Shown piece by piece: positions 39,001-64,000 of a DNA stretch of 64,000 nt. The first letter of the stretch is position 1. Each line of letters begins with the position of its first letter. Both the position numbers and the translations under genes were made by a program. Source of the stretch: Paraspadella gotoi (lineage: Eukaryota > Chaetognatha); NCBI GenBank assembly GCA_051294375.1, contig CM119265.1:9060772-9124771 (forward strand). Reading direction: 5' to 3'. The notes beneath the pieces are model-generated. The model had not been told where the DNA came from and ran no database searches. It was given only the letters and a program-made list of their open reading frames with translations.

Positions 39001-39298
39001 TATTTTAAATTAATACAATCATCGATAACAGCGCGGCAAAAAAAGTTCTGATCATTGAAGATATCGATAAATTTATTAATAAATTATTAATTTATCAATC
39101 TCCTCCCTCTCTTTCTTTTGCAGAGAGGCGACGAAGGACATGATGGCGGGCGCCAAGGACAAGGGAATCTTGGGCAAAGGCGGCGCCGCTCCAAGATCGA
39201 GGACGCCATCATCGAAGAGACGTTCGACGAAGACGACGATGCGAAGGGCAAGGGGGGAAGGGGGGCAAGGCAAGGACAAGAAGGGAAAGAAAAAGTGA
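31822..39298 (+). CDS. NSUN7: NSUN7-like RNA m5C methyltransferase homologue (21 exons, frame disrupted)
   Basis: NSUN7 belongs to the NOL1/NOP2/Sun family of RNA cytosine-5 methyltransferases. Exons: 31,822-31,897; 31,975-32,013; 32,262-32,377; 32,458-32,514; 32,845-32,865; 33,305-33,346; 33,733-33,774; 34,646-34,763; 35,607-35,665; 35,902-36,011; 36,143-36,251; 36,327-36,389; 36,458-36,543; 36,654-36,765; 36,996-37,113; 37,442-37,459; 37,730-37,890; 38,031-38,208; 38,306-38,362; 38,486-38,678; 39,124-39,298. Family marks are RRFTFELAFSALKFQTLLE, CKTKLNASLARQRIK, KNVICMKEDFLNTDPDDPKF, VILVTAQCSKSGIIDPVDF and NIMSGCFVAVITRE, then a Lys-rich tail. Three exons (35,902; 36,143; 36,654) are each 1 nt short for their frame. 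The motif IV cysteine is present (38,052-38,054), but the motif VI Thr-Cys reads Thr-Arg (YATRS, 38,311-38,325). With frame repairs assumed, length is about 650 residues. An upstream in-frame ATG lies at 31,798. Confidence 0.85.
32950..33416 (+). repeat. Tandem duplication unit 1 inside NSUN7
   Basis: First of two adjacent units that share an intron block, a CCCTAA-like tract, a complete 42-nt exon (33,305-33,346) and the following intron start. It ends near CACCTGCGTACTAAAT. Confidence 0.85.
33085..33180 (+). repeat. Degenerate telomere-like CCCTAA tract (unit 1)
   Basis: Runs of CCCTAA/ACCCTAACC mixed with CTCTAA variants. This resembles interstitial telomeric (TTAGGG)n sequence in decayed form. 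Confidence 0.6.
33417..33852 (+). repeat. Tandem duplication unit 2 inside NSUN7
   Basis: Second unit, offset about 428 bp from unit 1 at the exon. It carries the second copy of the 42-nt exon (33,733-33,774) with a few substitutions and a shortened CCCTAA tract. Confidence 0.85.
33525..33598 (+). repeat. Degenerate telomere-like tract with (TCTAA)n (unit 2)
   Basis: ACCCTAACC and CCCTAACT variants pass into a short pure array of ATCTA units, so this copy has re-expanded a variant repeat since the duplication. Confidence 0.55.
34130..34405 (-). repeat. Dispersed repeat, inverted copy in NSUN7 intron
   Basis: Reverse complement of 17,008-17,285, recognisable from ATGAAATTGGTACAACCAAT to GTTTCAATTGTAT. 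It shows the repeat is not confined to the duplicated block. Confidence 0.75.
36013..36094 (+). repeat. (GA)n microsatellite starting in an NSUN7 splice donor
   Basis: The repeat begins in the donor itself (CCAG|GTGAGAGAGAG) after exon 35,902-36,011. The 15 nt before it recur next to the microsatellite at 55,211-55,260. Confidence 0.9.
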
Positions 39299-39534
39299 TG
39301 AGGAAGAGAAGACGAGGATGGAGGAAAGGGGGTGGAGAAGTGGAGCGATACTGTGGGAGAATATAATTGCTGGGTTTTTTTTTGGTTTTTTTAAGTTTGT
39401 TTTCAAAGTTAATCGTTATTGTTTATTGGTACGCTTTATTTTAATTTCATTTTCATTTTTGTTTTAAACAACAAAATATAAAAAAACGGAAAAATGAAGA
39501 AACGAAAAGATGAGTGGAAAGGGTCAACCGGTGA

Positions 39535-39540
39535 AATAAA
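39535..39540 (+). terminator. Putative polyadenylation signal, NSUN7
   Basis: AATAAA about 237 nt after the NSUN7 stop codon and about 475 nt before the GPCR start. Confidence 0.4.
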
Positions 39541-40014
39541 TTTCCGATATATTTACATACTTAAAAGTACTTTCATACCGATGGATCTCCCTCCAGGAAC
39601 AAAGTCCGATGCACTGATTTGTTACTCGATTGTTGACTTCCCTGAAAACTAAAAATAAATGTTGTCATGCACGTTCATGTACTTGTCTTTGCATGATACT
39701 GTTAAAGTTATTTTACGACAACACGCATTTCTCAAAAAGTCAAGAATTGTCAGGTACTAAAAAATGCTGCTGAAAATTTTATTTTCTAGTTAAAAAGTAG
39801 ATAGTTTATAGTAAACGTTAGTTTTCTTTAGTTTATAGTAGGTAGTTCATAATTAACGTAAGTTGTCGTGCTCGCGAAAGAGAGAAAGAAATAGAGTGAG
39901 CGATACCAGTAAACTCAACGCTCCTAGCGCGCGACGTTGCCATGTCAGCGCGCCTGCCGCTCCTACATCCAAACCCAAACATTTCCGCTTTTTTAATTTA
40001 AACTAAACGTAAAG

Positions 40015-43000
40015 ATGGCGTTTCTCTCCGAAAGCGGAATTCCTTTTGTCAGACTCTTTTTTGGGATTTTTATCGGTAGGTTTGTCCTTGTGATCAATTT
40101 TCGTAACTACAAGGTGACACTACGCAACCCGCCGCTAGAAAAAAATCGCCATTGCAAACCTTTAAATTGTTTTTTAAATAAAAACCAAAATAATTTAAAT
40201 TGGTTTAATTAACTGCTAATTTAGGAGCAGTTGGACCGCTATATATTACCTAGATCTTTTATGTATTCTATAGTATTCATCGTTGTAATGTACAACGCGA
40301 AAAAAGATTTCTTCGTGCTCATCAGGATTTTCGCTGACGGCAAATTTCGCGCTGGTCATCATTATCCGCTGCTCTGCCGCGTTAGGGACGCCGTCCAACC
40401 TGCAGCTAGTTTCCATCTGCTGCAACAACTTGCTCGTTTGCATCTGTATCGCGTTATCGTTAGGTGTTAAGTTTGTGACGTTAAACAAATTAAAGATTTT
40501 TTCTTTCACTCACCTGTTCATCAAATCTCAGGACTGATAATCGATGGCGGCGGAGAATATTTGACTCTGTGTCGTCCCTTGTTGTTCTTCACTTATCTGA
40601 CCGACGTTCAGTTTTGGGGAACGTTCGTGGCCATAGGTGAGTGTCGCTTTAATGGCCTCGTCTTCGTCGTCGTCGTTGTTGTTGTTATAAATTGGCATTG
40701 ATCGATTCTTCGTTTCATTTTCAGCCATGTTTCGATCTCTAACCACCAGAGACAGAACCATGTCGGTTCCCGCCAAAAAAAGGATAATTTACAAAAGACT
40801 GATGATATTTTGGTCGCTTAGTTTTTTAATCGCCACAGTGGGGAGCGTTCTCGTTTCGTATGGAGGTAATGGAATTCTAATTTGGGACAACAGCCTCGCA
40901 ATAACTAAAACCGTTTCTTTACTTCAGCTATCTCCAAGTTTCATAACAAAATATCAATATTAACTCTCCCAGAATCAATTTCGGAGCACCATTTGACGAT
41001 TTGCGGTCTTCCGATTGCCGCAAACGAATCGGAGACATCGAAGACGAGATTGTCCTCGGCGAATGAATCGACGAACTCATCGACGGATGCCGAATCGTGG
41101 ACGCCATCGAGAGGCGGAAGCTTCATTTACTTCCTCGTCGTCGTCTACGTCCTTTTCTTTCTCACTCTCGGTGAGCATTGATTTTTTTTAACAATCCCCT
41201 TTGACATTACATTTCGACTCAATAAATACACAAAATAAAGAGATACTAAAGATGTTTTCAATTAAACCCTATGACTTCACGAGAACGAAAGATAACGCAG
41301 GTCTCACTAACGAATACAAAAGCCGCTTATTAGCTTTATTATTTAATATTCTTTTACTTTTAGCCTATTACTACGGCCGCATATGTTACGCCGTCACCAA
41401 GTCTGGAGTTCACCCAAAAATTTCTCCCTTCGTAGAAGAGTGCGAAGACGCTGCCAGCGTTTCCCCGAGGTGCTTGAAGAAACATTTTTTTGGGATAAAA
41501 TAATACAATTTTGTAAGATTACATCCTTGTTTCATTTTGTCCTCTATCTCATGCAACCCTTTACCCTTTACTCACCCGCCACTCGTTCCATATCTGCCCC
41601 TAAGCCTCGAGTCATCAACGCGAACATACAACGCCTACCGCGTCACCGACGGAATTCGCGCCGCCTCCGTCGCGCCCGTTGTCGTTTGGTCATCCGCCGC
41701 CAACGTCGCAAACCGCACGGGCGTCGGCCTTGACCGTAAGCCACGCCCCGACGCTGGCCGGACGCGGCGGACGAACGACGACGGGGTTGGCGCCAAACCA
41801 ATCCCAACGTTCGATATCGTTTGCGTCGACGCTGAAACGACAACTGTAAAGACCAGGACGACCACGCTTACGACAATGCCTCGTAGAAATGTAATCTTGG
41901 AGAAAATGTTTTTAAGCGAATAATAATATTATTAAGTACTACCTATTTTCGTAGGTCTCCGGACTCTACCGTGATAACTCTATTTCTTCTCGAGTTGAAA
42001 TCTATCAAAGTACTGACGGTAAATGAGCGGTAAACTAGATTACAAAGTAAAATTCGAATGAAATAAGTAAAACAGATTTTGGTTACAGCTAATTTTGATT
42101 TTGCTGCAATGTTGCAAAATTTTCAGGTTCCACGCTACGTGTGGCAAACGACGACCCCATTTTCGGACCAGTAGCAGCCCGAAAGATGTACGAGGACGCC
42201 CAAAGACGAAAGTAAGTTCTTCCATCTCAACGACAAAAACAATTTTTGATTTTTTTTCCCCCTTTTTCAGATCGTGGACGCCATCTTCTTCTCCTTCCGA
42301 TCTCGGAATTTTCGGAGATGAGGCGCTTCTTGAAGAAATCGTTGCCTCCGCAAAAACAAAAGTAAATAAAAAAATGGCTATGTAGTTTTTCTTAATTCAC
42401 GCTCTTTTATTACGTACCTTAAATGAAAAAAAAATCATTGTTCGAGTTAAATAATTGGTTTAAAGTATTTTAATTTCCTTCCGAATTATTTTTAATACCC
42501 ATTAATCGCCTTATATCGCAGGCGGTATCAATGAAGGGAACGTTTACGAACTTAGCAGAAGTGATGCCGACTAATGAAGTCAGTGAGGCCGTAGCTTCTG
42601 CAAAGAATTTGCAGCGAAGAAAGTCCCATCCCTTTACTCACCGTGACAGTAAGTGACAGTGAGTAATATAAAGTTTATTTTATAAAGCAGCTTGTAACGT
42701 TTACATCACCAATATAATTTTTTTTTTTCCATTTTAACTCGATAATATAATTAAAATATCCCAAAAATTAATTAACATATCTGAATTATCGCTAATATGT
42801 TTGCTAATCGCCATTATCTATCCAGGTTTGACGGCTCCTTGCGTTAGAAGCGCCAAACCGGACGTCAAGGCCCCGAGTCACGTGACGGACGTCGGCGACA
42901 TTGGGTTTCGCTTGAAGCGACACCACCGGGAAGCGCGGATGGCGAAGCGGGCGATAAGAAACAACGCCGTTCTGTTGGCGGGTGAATCGGGCGGGCTTAG

Positions 43001-43404
43001 CCAGGAGAAACGAGAAAACTATTGTCATTAATTGTAAATTGCGAAATCTCTCTCTCTCTCTCTCTTTTATATTCTTTTTTCTCTCTCTCTCAGCCTTTCT
43101 CATTTTGTCTGCTCCGTTCCACGCTCTGATGTTCCCCGACATCTACTTTCCTTTGGCCTCAAAACACGTGACCATCTCTCCATCCGCTACTAAGACCAGC
43201 GCCGCCACTTCCTCCGCCGCCAATCCTACAGCTACTCCCGCCGCCATACCCGCCGCCTCCTTCCCTCTTCCCGTCGCCATCGCCAAAATTCTTTTTTACT
43301 TTTACTCCGTTTTATGTCCGATCGCTTATCTCGCCTTCTCCCGCCGCGTTCGACGCTGCAGCTACCGGATTCTTAAGAACGTCGTCGACTGCGGCTGCTG
43401 CTGA
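40015..43404 (+). CDS. Rhodopsin-like (class A) GPCR with divergent core motifs
   Basis: Exons: 40,015-40,075; 40,326-40,463; 40,532-40,636; 40,725-40,865; 40,973-41,170; 41,364-41,469; 41,605-41,735; 42,127-42,211; 42,271-42,361; 42,522-42,648; 42,826-42,981; 43,094-43,404. All junctions are GT-AG and in phase: 549 residues, no stop. TM1 (about 10-38) has LTANFALVII with the conserved Asn; TM2 has NNLLVCICIALS; TM3 follows Cys80 and ends AIAMFRSLTT; TM4 is LMIFWSLSFLIATVGSVLV. ECL2 holds the likely disulfide partner (TICGLP) and three sequons (NES, NES, NSS). TM5 is FIYFLVVVYVLFFLTL; TM6 is AFLILSAPFHALMFP; TM7 is ILFYFYSVLCPIAYLAF, followed by a basic helix 8 and Cys-rich end. DRY is FRS (104-106), NPxxY is CPIAY (521-525), and TM2 Asp is Asn. 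Intracellular loop 3 spans about 220 residues over exons 6-11. The ligand and subfamily are unknown. Plasma-membrane location is inferred from the fold. Confidence 0.8.
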
Positions 43405-44210
43405 TGGGGTCGGGGACTCCTAATTATGTATATAGCGATGGAAACTGGTGATGTCAGAAAGAGAGACAGAGAGACAAGTCATGTCTGCGAAGAACTTCAT
43501 GAATCGTAATTGCGTCATTAGTTGTAATCACGCACTCTTCACGTGATCGTACCAAGTCAAAACCCGCACTCCACAATATTCCACTTCCAGGTGGTAACGA
43601 AATTCGAAATAATCGCCCGCAATTATCCTCTTCAGGTTTTTCTTTTTTTTTACAAGTTTCTTTGTTTGACTTGACGGGCCACTTTCAAGTTTTGACGCGG
43701 GGGTCAATAACTTCCGATGTAAATTGTTACATTCTTTTAAAAAGCAATACGGCGTTAAATGAGACATATCGGTTTAATAATTAATAAAATCGACACGAAT
43801 GACAGAAAGTAATACTTGGAGGCAATGCAATGCTATTCGGTACGTCCAAAATTGTATGTGAACATCAAAATAATACTTATTCGCGGTAAAAACATTAAAC
43901 GAAACATTTCATAACGTTAAAACTAGCGAGGAAGATATTGAGATTAATAACTCTAAAATATCATATAACGTATTGTTTCAATTTAATGTACAATACTATT
44001 TTTAAAAAAATGAAATAATCTTGCTCGAAGATAAGCCTGTAGGCCGTAAGTAAATTTGAGTATTGAAAATAAAATTCGTAGATGGCGAACAAAATCTTCA
44101 AACAAGACGAAACATAAAAAAATAAAAAAATAAGAAGAAAAAGGAACAAAAGAAATTAAGAGACCCTGAAAATTAAGTCGTGAACGACGTAGACGACGCC
44201 CCCGTCGAGT
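43405..44210. other. Convergent intergenic region GPCR / MAP3K
   Basis: About 800 bp between two stop codons facing each other, holding both 3' UTRs. AT-rich towards the right. No further gene seen. Confidence 0.6.
43783..43788 (+). terminator. Putative polyadenylation signal, GPCR gene
   Basis: AATAAA about 380 nt after the GPCR stop codon; the only clear hexamer before the MAP3K 3' end. Confidence 0.35.
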
Positions 44211-60993
<16,783 letters not shown>

Positions 60994-61365
60994 ACCGTTG
61001 CCGCCGCTGCGTTTTGAATTCGTGTAGTAAGCGACATTTTTAAGGGTTTTTTTTCGGAAATCCGCTGTAGTTCCTCTTCAGCCGTTTCAGATCATATTAA
61101 TTTTTGTAAGTCGTGTGTACTTTTTCCCCGGTTTTTAAATTTTTATTTCAGATTCACCAAAAGTTATCTCTTTTTTTTTCTTCTCATTCATTGAGCCAGT
61201 GAGGATCTCGAATTGGATCGGGAGAGATGATACGAAGTCGTGTCATTGTAAATCGTTGTAGTTTTTTTTTTAAATCTTTTAATTTTTTTTCTTCTTCTCG
61301 CTCTCTCTCCCTCGCGTTGAACAGCTGTTTTTACTGAAGGCTTATTTCAAATCTATTACGAAGAA

Positions 61366-61371
61366 AAAGAA

Positions 61372-61412
<41 letters not shown>
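61366..61412 (+). repeat. (GAA)n microsatellite
   Basis: About 15 GAA units with two GAG breaks. Confidence 0.9.
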
Positions 61413-61509
61413 GAGAAAGAAGACGAGGGAAAAATGAGAAAAAAGTTGAAGTCGCCGAACCGCTTTAGTCGTTTATTTTATTTTATTTGAGAGAGAGAAA
61501 GAAAAAAAT

Positions 61510-61516
<7 letters not shown>

Positions 61517-61545
<29 letters not shown>
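61517..61545 (+). repeat. (CT)n microsatellite
   Basis: Short uninterrupted CT repeat. Confidence 0.9.
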
Positions 61546-61547
<2 letters not shown>

Positions 61548-61887
61548 GCTCAGTCCTGAGATGTTTTTAATTATATTTTTTTTCCATACATTTTTAACGT
61601 TAAATTGAATGATTAGAGCGCAACGGGTCAATGACGATGACAACGACGACGTCGGGGAAACCGATGACGACGACGATTGACGACGACGACGACAGCGACG
61701 AAGACGAAACCAGTAAGATGGTTTTCGCTCGCATAAATAATTTGCTTTTGTTTTTGTTTTTTTGTTTTATCCAGACTTTCACGTTGCGGTTCTTGAATCG
61801 ACTAATTTATTGATGCTTTTCTCAAAGAAACTTGTAGACGAAAATTGAATTCACAGACTGGGATTCGAATTTCCGACCCGAACGACT

Positions 61888-61890
<3 letters not shown>

Positions 61891-61934
<44 letters not shown>
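61891..61934 (+). repeat. (GA)n microsatellite
   Basis: Uninterrupted AG repeat. Confidence 0.95.
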
Positions 61935-61936
<2 letters not shown>

Positions 61937-63371
61937 TTGTGTGAACTCTCTTTTTTTCCCTTTTTTATTTTTTTGCCGGCGTTTTTGACTTCACAGCAAA
62001 AAGATTGAAAAAAGATAAACAAATAGAAATAATTAAATCAAGTTGTCTCAGCCTCAAGAGTTAAGATCTTTTGGATCATAGGAGCGCACAACGAAAATGC
62101 TCTCACTCTCACTCTCTCTATGTCTCTCTCTCTCTGTCATTATATTTTACCTTAGGGGGTCTCAAGGATTAAGAATCGATCTTCCACAAAAAAAATAATA
62201 AAATCAGGTTCATTGTCTTCAACCCCGCCACGAAATGTCAACGAGTTAAATTTAAATTTTCAAACAAAATCTTTCTCTCTATTTATTTATTAAATTTGGT
62301 TAAACTTGTTTTAAATTTCCGTCATGAATTTAACCTTTAAAATCCTTTTATCGTCTCGTATTCCTGTAATTATATTTTCTCGTCAAAGTGTAATATTTTT
62401 TCTTCAATAAATTTCATGAATCATCACTCAAAAAGGCATCGGGAAATTCTAACATTATTATATTCTCTTCCTTCTCAGTCAAGTTTGGATTGAAGACTAT
62501 AATTAAGTAAATCGCGAAGTTGCTGAAAACAATGTTTTTCAGACTTGACTAAAAAAAATACACCCATGTGTACACTTTACACAGATATGACTCTAAGTTT
62601 TACATTAAATATTTCTCATGAAATGCTGAACATAAAGTTCAGTCATGTAGTTATACTACTAAAATTGCTATAAAATTCGTTCTCAAACTTTTTAACGTTG
62701 ATGATTGTCTTCAATTACTGTTTTACAAAATTAACAATGATCAAGTTGTCCCCTCTACTGGGGCTTTATGTATTTTTTTTCGCTCCGGCGAGTACCTACT
62801 TATTGGATTTCTATCGAGCGGCAAAGGTCGTTAAACTCGTTAACGACAAAAGGCGTTTCACGAAGAAAAAACCAATTGTCATGGTATTAAAAAACTTAAC
62901 GAGGCGCCGCTGAGCGAGAACGGGTTCTTAGGCGGGAACGCCGCTTTCTTTCTTTGAATTTTCCCTTTACCCAAATATTGTATGTCGTCATTTGAGTTTT
63001 CGGATTAAGATTAAAGAAAAAAAAAAGGAAATTAAGGAGCGTTTTAAGAGCGTTTTTTTTTCCGATGACGAAACGATTAAAAGGTTAAAAGGATTTCTTT
63101 CGGAGCGCCCGTCCACTATCATGACCGGCAGCGAGGAGTAGAAAATCCAGTTTTTCTCTTCGATTTTTCGAAAAATCACGTCGGTTCGGGTTGGGTCTCA
63201 ATTTGGGACAACTAGTTTTCCCCGCGGCAGGAAGAAGAGCGGAGCGTGGGGCAAAATTGGGGGAAGAGGGAAGGGGGGGGGTTGTCGTTGTTTAAAAAAC
63301 AAACAGCTGCAGGTTTAGAGGAATAGGATTGGAGGCGTCATGATGATTATTTTTACAATCTTTCTCTCTCT

Positions 63372-63401
63372 ATCTCTGTCTCTCTCTCTCTCTCTCTCTG
63401 A
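63372..63401 (+). repeat. (CT)n microsatellite
   Basis: CT repeat preceded by interrupted CTCTAT/CTGT units. Confidence 0.9.
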
Positions 63402-64000
63402 GAGCTCTAAAACTTCTTATTATTCTTTACCAAATATATATAAAGTGAAAACTGAACGAAAATGGTAAACAAAATAGTTAGTGGAGTAATATAGAGAAAA
63501 ATAAAGCGACTGCGATAAATACAGCGACTTCAAAAAGAATCGTTTCCCCAGCAAACGATAATGACAATGATGACGACGAATACAGCAGTAAAGACTTCGA
63601 CGATGTCGAAATGAATAACAATTACAGAACTTCGAATCACGAACGAAGAAAATGAAAAAAAATAAAAAATAACGAGAAGCGATCCGATTGTTGCACTAAG
63701 AAAAAAAACACGATTTTTTTTATCATTTCTCCCGAGATTCTTCCCTTCAACTTTTCGACTTTGTAAACAAAAACAGTAAAAATCCAAAACGAGGTTTTCG
63801 ACGGTGAGGTATTTTTTTGGTTTGATGTTCTTGTAAATTCGTCGCGACAGAAAAAAGTCTGGATGATGAATTTCATAACTTCGAATTTCCTCGTCCGCTC
63901 GTCCTCCGTCGAAGCCAGCGGGAAAAAGTTGTAAAAACTTTTTTTTTCAGCCGATGATTAGCCAGTAGTTGGCTCTCTCCTAACTCTCGCGGATTGAGAG

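Larger units (their letters stand above)
60994..64000. other. 5' flank of MAP3K, no supported gene
   Basis: Holds the presumed 5' UTR and promoter of MAP3K (minus strand) and several microsatellites. Acidic-looking short frames at 61,631-61,710 and 63,550-63,655 (plus) could be exons of a neighbouring gene but lack a linking reading frame. Confidence 0.5.

Noticed and set aside
61631-61813. Plus-strand frame MTMTTTTSG... with an acidic run
   Set aside because: GAC/ACG low-complexity repeat without a supported neighbour exon.
62698-62913. Plus-strand frame with a hydrophobic stretch
   Set aside because: No splice partners, no family resemblance, and ordinary AT-rich composition.
63550-63655. 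Acidic, Asn-rich exon-like stretch ending in a stop
   Set aside because: Could be the last exon of an unseen gene, but no upstream exon in phase was found.

Overview
This is a eukaryotic, metazoan window. The genes are split by short GT-AG introns, the intergenic DNA is AT-rich and full of (GA)n/(CT)n microsatellites, and tRNA-derived SINE-like repeats are present. The gene set (endophilin-B, NSUN7, a rhodopsin-like GPCR, MAP3K2/3) is animal. I cannot place the species; an invertebrate fits the short introns and dense microsatellites, but that is inference. Exons were assembled by hand from reading-frame phase, splice sites and remembered family sequences, without any alignment tool.

Layout. 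(1) About 1-25,450: the 5' half of an endophilin-B (SH3GLB) gene on the minus strand. Exon 1 is at 25,383-25,448, exons 2-6 lie between 13,366 and 10,083, and the rest lies left of the window. Superimposed is a large direct duplication: copy L (1-9,665) repeats copy R (about 12,310-21,450). L carries damaged copies of exons 2 and 3. The two copies differ mostly by 1-3 nt indels plus an extra SINE block in L, so either a real tandem duplication or an unmerged or poorly polished haplotype is possible. (2) 27,020-30,697 (or 30,801), plus strand: an eight-exon gene I do not recognise, with an acidic stretch and a long Pro/Ser/Arg-rich tail. (3) 31,822-39,298, plus: a 21-exon NSUN7-like gene with a tandemly duplicated exon, three apparent 1-nt frame breaks and loss of one of the two catalytic cysteines. 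(4) 40,015-43,404, plus: a complete 12-exon, 549-residue rhodopsin-like GPCR with altered core motifs and a very long third intracellular loop. (5) 44,211-60,993, minus: a complete 14-exon, 886-residue MAP3K2/3 (MEKK2/3) kinase with an N-terminal PB1 domain and a C-terminal kinase domain. (6) 60,994-64,000: the 5' flank of MAP3K, with no supported gene.

The genes are not an operon and share no obvious pathway. Endophilin-B (membrane curvature), MAP3K2/3 (MAPK signalling) and the GPCR (signalling) are ordinary neighbours. SH3GLB and the unknown gene are divergent; the unknown gene, NSUN7 and the GPCR run head to tail; the GPCR and MAP3K converge tail to tail. The items most worth following are the divergent GPCR, the NSUN7 active-site change and exon duplication, the duplication across SH3GLB, and the unrecognised gene.
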